DNA of 64,000 bases from Prorocentrum cordatum (GCA_963575745.1 CAUYUJ010015960.1:390530-454529); one strand, 5' to 3'; shown: positions 1-9,632, counted from the first letter of the stretch. Made by a program: numbers and translations. Notes: generated from the letters alone by a model not told the origin.

Positions 1-640
1 CGTCGTTGTGTAGGTTAGTTGCTATGCCTGCTGCATAGGGGCGACGTGCTCACGCTTCGTCTCCCTCCCCCCCGATTCTAAAGCGAGCTGAGGGACGTAA
101 GGAGTGGAAGCGAGCGTGCGCCCGCGGCCGCGTCGGCTCAAGCGGCCGGCCGCCCAAATTTGACAGTGCCCCACTGCGAGGCACACAATCGCTATCGAGA
201 CCTTCAGGCAACATGCATATGCCGGCCCTCCCGCCGTCCTTGACCAGAGCAGATGCGACTGCATCGCGGGGCGTCTGCGCGAGATCCAGAGTTCAGTGCC
301 GAGTGCGCTCTGCAGTTTTTTTTGGAGGGTGTGTTTCGGGGGGGTCGTCACGGCACACCGCAGGCAGTATGCCGGCCGATCCAGACGTTGGTGCAAAGGT
401 AACTTGTTATTGTTTTTGTTGAAGGGGTGGTGGGGGGGTGCCCGCATCATCCCCGTGTTTATCGCTGGTCGGGGGGGGGGTACATCTAGTAAGGAGCAGA
501 GATAGACCCTCCCCCCGAAATGGGAGAAGTGGGGTAGAATAGTTGTGATCCTAAACCACCGCCCCAGATGGGCTTGTGGGATTTGGTTGTGTGTGTGCGC
601 GTGTGTTTCGGTCGGGGAGAATATCACGTTTGAACACCGT
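1..640. other. No recognisable gene
   Basis: I see no convincing coding sequence here. The stretch is G-rich on the plus strand, with several runs of 7 to 9 G (for example near 428, 470 and 509) and a short alternating GT/GC tract near 578-606. The longest open frames have no family resemblance and an unbiased composition. Confidence 0.5.
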
Positions 641-1185
641 TAAACGGCACATTGAGCTTCTCATATGATTCATCTCGTCGTCCCCGGCCTCCTCGGCCAC
701 GGCGGAAGAGCCGGGCTGGGAGGTTTCATGGCGCTGCTCCCTGGCGCCGGAGGGTTCATGCCGCCGCCGCCCAAGCCAGCAGGCGTCGTCGCGGCGGCGC
801 CGACGCGGCGCAGGGCGCGGTCGTACCCGTCCATGGCCAGAGTGGGCCTGCGCCTGCTGGCGCTCGAGGCATTGCCGTCCGCTCGCTGGCTCTGATGATA
901 GGGCTCCAGCAGGCGCACCGGGGCCTGGGCCGGCGCCCAGCATCTTTGGCGCGGGCGCGCTGCTGCCGCCTGCGGGCGGAGACGGAGGCTGCAGGTGCAG
1001 GTGCGGCTGGGGTTGCGACGGCAATGCGTGTGGGGCCCATGGCGCCGTGGGGCGGTGCGGGCGCGTTCCCGCTCGGCCTGGGCTTCCCTGCGCCTGGAGG
1101 AGCCGGTCTGCTTGGCCCGGTCTTGGGCTTTGGATTTGTTTGCCGCTGGTGCCGCACGCTCTGAACGCGATGGCCGTCATGGTGC
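641..1185. other. GC-rich stretch, possibly coding, frame undecided
   Basis: This is a very GC-rich, Gly/Pro/Met/Ala-rich stretch that is open in several frames on both strands. One plus frame gives GGFMALLPGAGGFMPPPPKP-like text near 715-780, and another gives Gly/Pro/Leu-rich text near 1020-1130. Such text is common at the ends of RNA-binding proteins, but several frames are open and I cannot choose one. It lies just upstream of the better exon candidate at 1190-1446. Confidence 0.3.
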
Positions 1186-1189
1186 TAGG

Positions 1190-1446
1190 GTTTCGTATTG
1201 AGGTGGAGGTTGTGATGCACGACGCCATGTGTCAGCCTTTGGGTTCGGCAATGCTCAAGGTGAGCGGCGCCCGCCCTGCTGACACAGCTGGCCAGTTCGT
1301 GGAGTGCGGGGTGGAGATCTGCGGCGACCCCGACTACCTGTCGCTCTTGCAGGGCGTGTTCTCCATGGGCGGTGCACCTCTGCCTGCAGACTGCGGGGTT
1401 GTGCTGCCGGATGACCGCCCGGCAATGGCGCAACGTCGTACGCTAC
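1190..1446 (+). CDS. Candidate exon, unknown protein
   Basis: One plus frame reads as ordinary protein: it opens IEVEVVMHDAMCQPLGSAM, then has an acidic stretch containing VEICGDPDYLSLLQG, and ends near DDRPAMAQRR. Codons are rich in G or C at the third position, and amino acid use is mixed rather than repeat-like, unlike the neighbouring shadow frames. I do not recognise a domain. No start codon is required, because this is probably an internal exon. Possible splice sites are the AG just before the GTGGAGG at about 1201 and a GT near 1437, but neither is certain. The edges given are therefore approximate. Confidence 0.4.
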
Positions 1447-1665
1447 AGTCGGCCCGGATTAGTAGGTCAACCCTGCCAGCTCAAGGGTACCCTTGTGTCC
1501 TGAGCCTCGCGACGCGTGCCCCTTTGTACACTCCTATGGCGACGTGGCTCTCGGAGGGGTCTTGTGTCCTCTCGCGTGTCCTCTCCAGTCAAGTCCGACT
1601 GTAGGACACAGTGCCGCTGCTGGGACCCGGAGGCGGCGGAGTCTCCGCCGGCCACGAGCTTCGAG

Positions 1666-2054
1666 GACGGCCTCCTCCTCCTCCTCCTCCTCCTCCTCCT
1701 CCTCCTCCTCCTCCTCCTCCTCCTCCTCCTCCTCCTCCTCCTCCTCCTCCTCCTCCTCCCCCTCCTCCTGGCGCCAGCCGTTGGTGCGAGCGCTGCTGGG
1801 GCCAGTGATGTGGCGGCGCCTGCCGCCCCCACATGCAGGGAAGGCCTCCGCGAGCGCCCACCTCGGCCGAGCTGCAGCGGGCGCCCGCGGTGGCGGCAGC
1901 GACGGCACTGCGGGGTCCGATGCGGACATCCCCGAGGTGGCCCTCGTCCTCGCCCTCCTCCACCTCCACCTCCTCCACCTCCTCCACATCCACCTCCTCC
2001 TCCTCCTCCTCCTCCTCCTCCTCCTCCTCCTCCCCCTCCTCTTCGCCCTCCTCC
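1666..2054. repeat. Two (CTC)n tracts in a GC-rich stretch
   Basis: A nearly pure CTC trinucleotide tract runs about 1670-1757. A second, more interrupted one runs about 1948-2054. They are separated by 190 bp of GC-rich sequence. Long poly-Leu, poly-Ser, poly-Pro, poly-Glu and poly-Gly readings arise from these tracts in the six frames and should not be taken as proteins. Confidence 0.9.
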
Positions 2055-2467
2055 TGCAAAGGCCGCGGCGCGGGTCCGGCGCCGGCGAGTGAGAGTGTGA
2101 AGCGGAGGGAGGCCCTGGGCGAGTCGCTGGCCGAGAGGGGCGGGGCCGCCCTGGAAGACGAGCGTCAGCGCTGGCGTGGAGGCGAGAGCCGAGATGTGAG
2201 TAGACAGCGGCTCAGGCGAACCGAGTTTTTGTTGGAGGCTCCGACCGCTGGTTCCAGTCGTCTGGTGCAGCGTTGGGTCCGCCCCGGCTCTGACCCAGGA
2301 GCCTGGCTCGCCGCTGGTCTGCGGCAGATCCGCGAGCACTCGTTGCGGAGGGGCGGGGCCGCCCAAGGAGATGATCTGGAGCCGTCGAGTGCGAATGTGG
2401 CGCAGTGCGTCGCGAGCGCACGGCACGGTACGCACTCGCAGGACGAGACGGGCGTGCGCAAACGTGA
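2055..2467 (+). other. GC-rich, coding-like stretch before the 2468 exon
   Basis: A plus frame stays open through this stretch and reads as charged text, for example ESVKRREALGESLAERGGAALEDERQRWRGG broken here as ESVKRREALGESLAE and ALEDERQRWRGG. It may be another exon of the gene at 2468-3021, since the phase could be adjusted by an intron near 2470. No family is recognisable. Confidence 0.3.
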
Positions 2468-3021
2468 GGGAGATGCCCGCCTCGCCTGGGCGGCCGCCTC
2501 GTGCAGAGGCTGGAGGCCATCGAGCAGGCAGCCAGGGACGGGCGCTCGCAGGCGGCCCAGCACCTGAGGCGGGTCGACTCGGCCAGCATCGGGCTGGCGA
2601 GCGGCTCGGAGGTTGCTCAGGAGGGAAACAAACACACAGACACAATTCATCGTCGATTCCCCAGGAAATATTGGAAAATATGGGAAGTGAGGGGGAAGAC
2701 AAATACCCAGAAAATATGGGAACATATGGGAATCTTTTTTTTTGTGTATGTATTTGTGTGTGCCCCAGGGCCCCTTCAATCGGGCTTGCGAGCGGCTCGG
2801 AGGTTGCGTCGGCGGTGGCCGCCCGCTCCGAGGGTGCCGGTTGCGAGGGAGCGCCGCAGCTGTGCAGGTGGCAACTCGCGGCCCCCCTGGGGGCGCGGCG
2901 CAGGTGGCAACTCGCGGCCCCCCTGGGGGCGCGGCGATGGCGGGCGGCGGGCGCGCCGGGGCGCCAGTTCCCGCGTTGCCGCCCCCGTCAGCGGCCAGAG
3001 CCTGGACTTGTGATGCTCTGA
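2468..3021 (+). CDS. Two-exon gene fragment of unknown function
   Basis: Exon one (2468-2611) contains RLVQRLEAIEQAARDG and then SASIGLASGSE. It is probably helical, and nearly every codon ends in G or C. Exon two (2803-3021) resumes with VASAVAARSEGAG and ends at a TGA at 3019-3021. The two exons lie in different raw frames. Removing the GT-AG intron 2612-2802 joins GAG to GTT exactly in phase 0, giving about 120 residues. Exon two contains a perfect-looking 36-bp tandem duplication (2864-2937) that repeats WQLAAPLGARR. The 5' limit is unknown; an AG at 2503-2504 could be an earlier acceptor. No domain is recognised. The clean splice and the GC3 bias make real coding likely, but function is unknown. 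Confidence 0.5.
2612..2802 (+). mobile_element. Introner-like intron, repeat family F copy 1
   Basis: This 191-nt interval begins GTTGCTCAGG and ends CTCGGAG (GT-AG). It carries family F, whose hallmarks are ACACAGACACAATTCATCG near the left end, several ATATGGGAA units, and a right end TTTGTGTG followed by CCCCAGGGCCCC. The host sequence from 2588 to 2615 is duplicated at 2779-2806 with one mismatch over 28 bp. The AG|GT inside that duplicated target supplies both splice sites, so removal restores the uninterrupted reading frame. Two further copies lie at 28100-28256 and 28421-28582. Confidence 0.7.
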
Positions 3022-3023
3022 CC

Positions 3024-3181
3024 TTACCAGCCTCGAGCATATCCCTATCCCTAAGATTGACACGCCAAAGGGAGATGGCAATCTCAGGGATACACCCTCA
3101 GAAACTTGGGAAATCCCTAAGATTGGCATCGTGATGAGGCGATGCCCAACATAGGGATAGAGATATGTTCCAGGCTGGTAA
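3024..3181. mobile_element. Short TIR element, family G
   Basis: About 158 bp bounded by inverted repeats of roughly 29 bp. The left arm starts TTACCAGCCT and continues with CATATCCCTATCCCT. The right arm ends AGGCTGGTAA and is its imperfect reverse complement. An internal CCCTAAGATTG occurs twice. It begins two bases after the stop codon of the preceding gene fragment. It is non-coding and looks like a MITE or an introner. No second copy was seen in this window. Confidence 0.7.
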
Positions 3182-3224
3182 TAACCTGCTTTAGCCTCGA
3201 TTGCTAAAACAGTGTCGGGCACCA

Positions 3225-3355
3225 CATAGGCACCGAAACTCGAGGCTTTGCACGCGTCGGGCCCTGGGAGACACTCGTCCGACACTGTATCGACACTGTT
3301 TCGACACTGTTCCAGGTGCTTGAAATTATTGATGGGATGTGGTCGGTAAGCAGGA
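3225..3355. repeat. Dispersed repeat, copy 1 (partner near 4355-4440)
   Basis: The segment 3234-3280, from CCGAAACTCGAGGCTTTG to GAGACACTCGT, recurs at 4364-4410 with a few substitutions. A weaker match to GGGATGTGGTC follows in both places. Next to it the motif CGACACTGT is repeated three times (3279-3312). No coding potential was seen. Confidence 0.6.
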
Positions 3356-3971
3356 TGGGAACAACATGCGCCTGGACCAGGTAAAGGGAATGGCAAGATG
3401 CAGTGGTCCCCCTTCTTCCTTTCCCGTCCCGCATCCTGCCTGCTTGTCGCCTCAATGTTAAGCAGATGTGCGCGCGAAGCCCGCAGCAGCTTTGCCAGCC
3501 GATGCGCCGTACGGGCGCCTGGCATGCGTGACCTAACGTGTACCCCTCGTCGTGATCGTCGTCGTCCTCTTTCTCTTCCTAGCCATCTTCCCCCTCACTT
3601 TCTGGTGTCACGCCGTCTTAGCTGCACGTCGCCAAACAAATCAGGGGACTTAGGCTTGCTTCGTCGGGTTGCGCTGTCGTTGAAATTTGTGAACCATCAG
3701 CCATTTATGAAGTCCATATGGTCTCGGTGAGTGAGCAGGCTTGACGAAACATTGCGTTACGCAGGCGTTCGCTATCCAACCGCACGCAGGACAATGACCA
3801 GAATGCGTCGCCGCATGCATTCGGCCCACGCGCCTGGCCCCGCTGCGGTGTCGGAGAATGCGCTGCCCTTGCAGTTCCCGAGTTGCCCTCTCAACGACAA
3901 GCATCCTCACCGCATGTCTGGTCCAGTCCAACCCTCCGCTGCCCCCCTCCCCCTTTCCTCTGGATCTATCC
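3356..3971. other. No recognisable gene
   Basis: This is mixed-composition sequence with no repeat family and no domain-like reading. Short open frames are present on both strands, but none shows a GC3 bias like that of the convincing exons. Confidence 0.5.
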
Positions 3972-4128
3972 TTAAGTCGGGCGTGTCCTTCTACAGGAAG
4001 AATCTCCCAAAACAGTCAAACATAGTCCGATGACGGTTTAAAAATCAGTTGTTCGCGTTGCTGGGAATATGTTTTGTAGTATTCTTAAGTTTCGCCCAAA
4101 ACCCTCCTGTAGGGGGACAGGCCCGACC
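3972..4128. mobile_element. Short TIR element, family B copy 1
   Basis: The left end is TTAAGTCGGGCGTGTCC followed by TTCTACAGG. The right end is CCTCCTGTAGG followed by GGGACAGGCCCGACC. The ends are imperfect inverted repeats of about 30 bp around an AT-richer 100-bp core containing CAGTCAAACATAGTC. The same ends and core words recur at 7885, 45400, 46126, 52494 and 58444. The sizes (150-180 bp) and the lack of an ORF indicate a non-autonomous element. It lies directly upstream of the zinc-finger exon candidate, so it may sit in an intron. Confidence 0.75.
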
Positions 4129-4141
4129 GAAAGCCATCCAG

Positions 4142-4262
4142 GCGCGGGAGGGCGATGGCCGGGCGGCCGCCCTTCCAGTCCAGAGACCGCGCCGGAGACT
4201 GGACCTGCCCGGGGTGCAGCTTCCTGGTGTTCGGGACCCGGGACAGGCCCGCCGCCCCCGCA
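4142..4262 (+). CDS. Candidate exon: half of a RanBP2-type zinc finger
   Basis: The plus frame through the ATG at 4155 reads MAGRPPFQSRDRA and then GDWTCPGCSFLVFGTRDR. The pattern W-x-C-x2-C with a following F and G is the first half of a RanBP2/NZF-type zinc finger, a small RNA- or ubiquitin-binding module (known of the family). The second Cys pair, expected right after RDR, is absent in this frame, because the sequence goes on to a Pro/Ala-rich reading. Either a splice site falls there (GACAG followed by GC) or the exon is decayed. Nearly all codons end in G or C. The upstream AG at 4140-4141 could be the acceptor. Confidence 0.5.
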
Positions 4263-4489
4263 GGGAGAGAGCCAGGGGCGACGCACGGGAGGGGGTGGAG
4301 GAATGTGATGTTCCAACCCACTGCAGTTTTGATCGCCAGAAAGAATTTCAAGCACCAGAAACGTACCGGAACTCGAGGTTTTCCACGCGTCGGGCCCTTG
4401 GAGACACTCGTGGTTATTTCTGGGATGTGGTCCTTAAGTACGATGTGAGCAGCATAAGTAGAGGAACGGACGGGGGGGAATGGGAAGAG

Positions 4490-5150
4490 CGGGGCGGAGA
4501 GGAGAGGGGGGAGGGCAAACTACCTACACTCGCGCCGCGTCCGAGATCCACCCCCTTACACCCATTCGTTAGTTGTCATTGTGGCGATTTGCCATTTTAC
4601 GGCCGACGGGTGTCATAGCGGACCTGGGACCCCCACAATGACCTATCGTGCTATGCGCAATAAGACAGGGGAGCTGAGATGATTGGAGGAAGAGGATGAG
4701 CAGCAGCAGCAACAGCAAAAGGACGAGGATGAGGAGGAAAAGGACGAGGGGGAGGAAAAACGAGGAACCGCAGAAGCAGCAGGACCAGGACCAGGAGGAG
4801 GCGGAGGAGCTGGAGGTCCAGGGGACGGAGGAGGAGAGTAAGTTATGGAGGGGACGACAAGAAGGCGAGGCAGAAGTCGGATCTAGACCTGCGAAGCGTG
4901 CCAGAGCGAGACTGCCACCTCTAAACGACGGGGGCACAGCGCTGACCCACTGAAGTGACGCCATCCCTGCATCGGGCGCACCGCGTGGAGCAATCGGACA
5001 GCTACAATGCTTGAAATCCGACGCGTGGCAAATATCGTGCGGGAAAGAGAGACAGAGAGAGAGAGAGAGAGAGCGCGGGAGGCCAGCTCGGACATCATCC
5101 GGGGAGTTGGGAGCGCAGCATTCGTATTGAGTTCAGTGCGGATGGGAGGG
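4490..5150 (+). repeat. Interspersed repeat family R, copy 1
   Basis: This copy shares ordered blocks with 35040-35690 (same strand) and, inverted, with 36685-37200. The shared blocks are a GGGTGTCATAGCGGACCTG block (4609-4627), a GTGCTATGCGCAA block, a purine-rich (GAG)n core, a TCGGATCTAGACCTG block near 4877, and a final CATTCGTATTGAGTTCA block near 5120. The core reads as Lys/Glu-rich protein in one frame, but the three copies do not preserve a common frame. I treat it as a non-coding interspersed repeat of about 500-650 bp. Confidence 0.65.
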
Positions 5151-5989
5151 ACGGGAGGGCGCGGAGGCGGGAGGGACGGACAGGACGAGACGATGGCAGG
5201 AGGCGAGGGGGAATGGCCGAACTGAGGAGGACAGCCAGACGGGAACAGGCAGCCGGGCGCGACCCGAATCGGTTTCGTGATTTGCGATGTTGGGGCGGCG
5301 GGCGGGCGGAGCGTGCCAGAGGTGCCACCCTAAGGTGTTTCTCACATGTGTTCCTCACATGCGTTCCTCACATGCGTCCCATAGGCGCTGGATTAATTGT
5401 CCCTCAGCAGTGGTCGCCACTCTCACTGGGGCCCCCTTCCATGCATCGTCTCTCCTCCCCCTCGCTGCGCTCTCCTCATCTCCCCTTCCCTCCACACATT
5501 TCCCTCCCACCGATTGGCTTCCCCCGACTCCACCCCCATCGTTGATTCTCTCCTCGCGCTTTGGCATCCTCTCGCTGATTGCCCCATATCCGTTAACCCG
5601 AACATCGTGATACCTGCAGGACCACCAGGGCAGAGATCTCGCCTCATCATCGTGTTATTTGCTATTCCTCCGCGTGCTCCTCATGTCCCTGGTCCTTCTC
5701 CTCTTCTCCCTGTGTGCTTATAAGTATTCCTCTGGGTCTGCGCTAACTGATCATGCATCGTAGTAAGAGTGGTAGGGGAGATAAAACTCGGCAGTTGATG
5801 GGGGTGAAGGGATATATACACAGATGCATGGATGTATGTAGGTATGTGTAAATGTACGTATGGGATTTTCTCGTTTGTTTTCGTTCAAAAGGTTTTGTCT
5901 TGGAGTGTTCCAGGGTCGCCCGGCCGGTGCTGGGGGGCATTGTTGCGGTAAGAGCGAAGGCCTGCGCGTCAAGACATTGGCAACATGCT
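5151..5989. other. No recognisable gene; pyrimidine-rich
   Basis: The plus strand is pyrimidine-rich from about 5400 to 5740. A 15-16-bp unit, GTTCCTCACATGCGT-like, is repeated three times at 5335-5382. A TGTATG-rich tract lies near 5815-5865. Nothing reads as a gene. Confidence 0.5.
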
Positions 5990-6355
5990 GATGTTATTCG
6001 GCCCGTTTTACATGAGACATCGTCGCAAGTCTGCGTTCTGAAACGACCAGAGTTGACATGGTCTGGCCCGTTTCGCTTGACACCTTCTCGCAACTCTGGG
6101 CTCCGAGACACTACCCGAGAAGTGGTCCGGCCTATATCGTTTGAAACATCCTTAAATTTCTTGGTTCGGGGATACCGTGACCTGAGGTTGCCTGGTCCGT
6201 TTCGCTTGAGACATCGTCGCTACGTTAGGTTTACGTTTCCGCCCGCGAGGTGATTTGGTCAGTTTGGCCTCAGATGTCCCCTCAATTCTTGGCAAAGAGA
6301 TGCCGTGTTCAAGGGGGTCCAGCCAGTTTCGCATGAGACGTCCCCGCAATTCCGA
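5990..6355 (+). repeat. Degenerate tandem repeat, unit about 60-65 bp
   Basis: About six diverged units share GGYCCGTTTYGCTTGAGAC, then ATCSTCGCAAYTCT and a GGxTCCGAGA word. The same family returns at 7048-7290 and as a single unit at 44597-44660. The units are too diverged to preserve a frame. Confidence 0.7.
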
Positions 6356-6696
6356 GCAACCGTTGAGGAGATTGAAGCGACGAAGGAGTGGAAGGAGCAG
6401 GAGGAGGAGGAGGAGGAGCAGGATGACTGAGGGAGGGCGAGTGGGAGGAAGGATAAGGCTCGTACTGCTGTCAGACAAGTACTATTGTTTTCAATGCTCT
6501 CGGGACACTTCTCTTCGCCAGGGCTGGACGCGGCTCGATCGTGCCTGGTGGTGCGGGCTGGTGTCCTGCCGACGTAGGGTGTGTCACGGGCCCGTTCGCG
6601 CCCAGATTGTGGGGATGTGTCGAACGGTCCGCTTGTTTTGCGGGGTGGAGTCATGTTTCGGCTCTCGCTGGCCACCTCGGTTGGCATTTGGGGCTG

Positions 6697-6870
6697 TCTT
6701 GGGCCCCATCCAGGGATACTTGGCATCGTTCGGACGTGTGCATTTTTTCTTCGGCGAGGACCATCGAGGAGCATCCTTGATCATTTGGCGAAAAAACCAC
6801 GCACGAAACCGAACAAAAGCACAGGGCATGGACGTCCGAGCGATGGCCAGTCTTGGGCCCCATCCAGGGA
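6697..6870. mobile_element. Short TIR element, family E copy 1, with 20-bp flanking duplication
   Basis: The element (about 6720-6850) begins TGGCATCGTTCGGACGT and ends ACGTCCGAGCGATGGCCA, forming an inverted repeat of about 18 bp. It is flanked by a perfect 20-bp direct repeat, TCTTGGGCCCCATCCAGGGA, at 6697-6716 and 6851-6870. A second copy of the interior, starting TTCGGCGAGGACCATCG, lies at 30165-30276 without the direct repeats. It has no ORF. Confidence 0.75.
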
Positions 6871-7047
6871 TTGCCTTGGCCGGCGGGGGGGGCGGTGCAC
6901 CCGAGCCCGGGTGCCCAGGTCGGCCGGGACAGCTCCGGGCGACCCCGGCAGCCCCAGCGGTGCTGCAGTGGAGGTGCCAGGGAGGGGTTGCACTGAAAGA
7001 GCTGGATGCGCCCCATGGCCCACAGAGAGCCATCCTCGGAACCTCGG

Positions 7048-7290
7048 GCTCTGAGATGCCCTGACGTGATGTGCTCTGGCACGTTCCGCTTGAGACGTCC
7101 CTCACGACTCTGGACTCCAAGATGTGCTTCGCGAGGCACTCAGGGCCGTTTTGCCTGAGACATCCTCGGAACCCTAGCCTTCGAGGTGCCCTGGATTAAG
7201 GTGCTCTGGACCGTTTCTCACAACTCTTGGTTCCAAGATATGGTTCGCGAGGTATTTCGGTACGTTTCGCCTGAGCAAAACATTGTGCGC
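7048..7290 (+). repeat. Second array of the 60-65-bp degenerate repeat
   Basis: Four diverged units of the family described at 5990-6355, with words such as CGTTCCGCTTGAGACGTCC and CCGTTTTGCCTGAGACATCC. A CA-rich microsatellite follows at about 7391-7416. Confidence 0.7.
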
Positions 7291-7581
7291 TGAATTCTGG
7301 GCTTCATTATTGTAGCTGCAGCTTCTCCAGGCTTCTCGGTCCTGGCCGGCGATGACTGGGCAGGTCAATGCAGGGAAGATGGGTGCAACACGCACACACA
7401 CACACACGCACACGAGAAAAGGATTTGAGGACAAGAGAGCGCCAAGGCAAAACATACACACATACACCTTATTATCATATTGCGTCTCTCGCCCAAGCCC
7501 CTGATCATCCATGCCACTGCTGATGCTCCTCGTCAGGGAGCATCTCTCCCCTCGCCGTAGAGGCGTTCGGGCTTATCTCAC

Positions 7582-7727
7582 CGAGCGCGTTCCGCTACTC
7601 GCGAAACGTCTACTCGCAAACGTCAGAACAAAACACATGTCTGCTTCGATATGATTTATCGTAGATCCCCCGCGGCGGATCAAGGCCATCTGCGAGTAGT
7701 TATTTTGCGAGTAGTGGAACGCGCTCG
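7582..7727. mobile_element. Short TIR element, family H
   Basis: A 146-bp element with 37-bp terminal inverted repeats: left arm 7582-7618 starting CGAGCGCGTTCCGCTACTCG, right arm 7691-7727 ending GTGGAACGCGCTCG. Only about five positions differ between the arms. The core of about 70 bp is unrelated to the other families. It is non-coding, and no clear target duplication is visible. Confidence 0.8.
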
Positions 7728-7884
7728 TCTACTGTCCCATCTGGCAGCCCAACCTGGGATCGATGCCTCACTGCCCCAGTCCAGGATATCCAGACAGCCC
7801 CAACGCCAACGCTGCTCATCCGAGGCCGCACCGTCTCTGGCAGCATAAATTCTGCACGATTCGCGTTTCCCTATCAGCCTATGC

Positions 7885-8040
7885 ACAAGTCGGGCGTGTC
7901 CCTTTACAGGAGGAATATTCAACAAAAATAAAAAAAACAACGATCTCTCGACTACGTCTAACAACTGTTTCTCATATATCTTGACTCTTTTTTCAGTTTT
8001 CGTCCAACATCCGCCTGTAGGAGGACATGCCAGACCTAAG
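7885..8040. mobile_element. Short TIR element, family B copy 2
   Basis: The left end AAGTCGGGCGTGTCCC is followed by TTTACAGGAGGAATATTC. The right end is CGCCTGTAGGAGGACATGCC followed by AGACCTAAG. An AGCCTAT word occurs on both sides, close to the ends, and may be a remnant target duplication. The core is A/T-rich. Confidence 0.75.
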
Positions 8041-8390
8041 CCTATCCGGAGGCGAGCTCAAGTGAGGGTCGCCAGCCAATGGAGCGCAGGGCCATAATTC
8101 AATTCTAAGGAGGTGTGTGTGTGTGCGCGTGTTACAGGGTAGTTTAGCGTTGCTCGGCATTGTTTATCGCTGCTTTGCGCAATCTAGCTCGGTATCGTCT
8201 TGCTTAGCGTGGCGCTAGCTTGGCGTAGCGGAGCTTAGTGGCTCAGAATGCCGTCGCTCATTTTCTTTGATTCGCGTCCACTCTACTGAAGTGCGGCTTA
8301 GTTTCAGCACCAGATTGGATTCCTAGGAATATCACTTATATGTTTTATGTAAGCATACTGGTGCCATTGTACTGATCTTTTTTAGGGGAA
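8041..8390. other. No recognisable gene
   Basis: This stretch contains a TTAGCGTTGCTCGGC-like irregular repeat around 8145-8260 (words such as GCTTAGCG and GCTTGGCG). It has no coding resemblance. Confidence 0.5.
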
Positions 8391-8790
8391 TCTTGGAAGC
8401 CTTTGGGGCTCTCTTGGGGCAATGCTTGAAGCAGTCGGCCATCAAGGCGAGGTTTTGATTTATGACGCACCTCCCGTGGAACCTGGCAGCTTGCCTTCGG
8501 AGGCCCCACTACGACTCTTGTGGGGTGCCCAGGAGAGCCTTTGGGCCTTTGCTATTGGACCATTTCGGGGCCATTTGGAAGCCTTCGAGGCCCATCGGAA
8601 GGCGAAAGGGCGAGAAGGCGAGATCAGTGAAAAACCGTCCATCTGTTTGATGGTTTCGGGGCGCTCGGGGGCATCGTCGGGATGTTCGAGGGCCACCTGA
8701 GAATCGTCTTGGTTCTCTTTTAGGGGCTTCGTGGGGCCACGTGGGAGGCTGTCTGGGCTATTATGCGCCGTCTTTGAGATGCCATCCAGG
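8391..8790 (+). repeat. Degenerate CTTGGGGGCC-type array
   Basis: A loosely repeated unit, TCTTGGGGxCC or TTTGGGGCC, spaced 10-20 bp apart. This is one of at least twelve such arrays in the window. On the minus strand these arrays read as Pro/Arg/Gln-rich text that is not a protein. Confidence 0.65.
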
Positions 8791-9045
8791 GGTTTCGTAT
8801 CGAGGACGCCGGCTGCGCATCATCGGCCGCTCCCTGGGAGTTTGGCAAATTGTGGCGCAGTATCGAGAGTCGCGACGACGCGGCGCGCATGCCAGCAACG
8901 GTAGGTTCGCGTCGTGTCGACCGCCGGCGACCCCGCTTCTGGCGTTCAACGCTGAACGCTGGCGGCGGCCCAGAATAGGTAGATGTGGAACGATCTGACA
9001 GATCGTTCAAGCCGGCACGACACGAACCCGCCGTACGTAGTTGTT

Positions 9046-9067
9046 TTCGGCCAAGCCCGCCACCATG
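9046..9067 (+). repeat. GC-rich head module CCCGCCACCATGCC
   Basis: The word CGGCCAAGCCCGCCACCATG is one of six occurrences of a conserved module, with others at about 12050, 31482, 32497, 38740 and 57722. Here, as at several other sites, an array of CTTGGGGGCC-like units begins shortly downstream. Confidence 0.55.
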
Positions 9068-9084
9068 CCTTGGTCGTGGAGCAG

Positions 9085-9420
9085 ACGCGTCTTTGGGAAG
9101 TTTTCTGCAGTCTCTCGGGATGCCTCTTGGAGACATTTTTGAGGCCTCCTGGGTCCTCTCAGGGCTCCTGGTGGGGCGTCGGGGATGCCTCTCGGGGCTA
9201 AGGCTCCGAAGGTCCTCTGTGTTTCTGGGGCCCTCTGTAGGGTCAATGTAGAGCACTGTTGGGGCTTCTCGGGGGTCTCTGAGGTTGTCTTGAGACCATC
9301 GTGGGCCGTCTTGTGTCGCTCTTGGGCCATCGCGGGACCCTTTTTGGCTGTCTTGGGACCCTCGTGGGGGCCTCGAAATCGTCTCTGGGCGGTCGGGTGG
9401 CCGTCTTGACCGCTGGCAGA
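9085..9420 (+). repeat. CTTGGGGGCC-type array
   Basis: Degenerate 12-20-bp units containing TCTTGGGxCC or TCTCGGGG, ending at GGCCGTCTTGACCGC near 9412. Same family as at 8391 and 10325. The neighbouring 8791-9045 stretch shows no gene. Confidence 0.7.
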
Positions 9421-9507
9421 GTAGCACCCCATGCCGCATGGAGGAACCGTCTGGAGGTTTTGATCAGACACAAGCTGGTGTTGGCCAGACATCGAGGAAG
9501 AAAAAGC

Positions 9508-9632
9508 GCCATAAACATCAGCTTTGAGCGCGATGCGCGGATTTCTTGGACCCGCGCTGGGCCCCCCTCTCTGGCGCGCGGCGCGCGCCAGAAAGACATC
9601 CGCGCGGAGCGCCACAAGTTTATGTTTATGTC
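9508..9632. mobile_element. Palindromic element (foldback)
   Basis: The left arm CATAAACATCAGCTTTGAGC with GCGATGCGCGGAT pairs with the right arm ATCCGCGCGGAGCGC with CACAAGTTTATGTTTATG. A second palindrome, GGCGCGCGGCGCGCGCC, lies in the centre. The whole 125 bp could fold into a long hairpin. It directly abuts the family C end at 9632. It is non-coding. Confidence 0.55.

Noticed and set aside
1467-2702. 411-codon minus-strand frame with poly-Gly and poly-Arg
   Set aside because: It is driven by the (CTC)n tracts; the true coding sense at 2468-2611 is on the plus strand.
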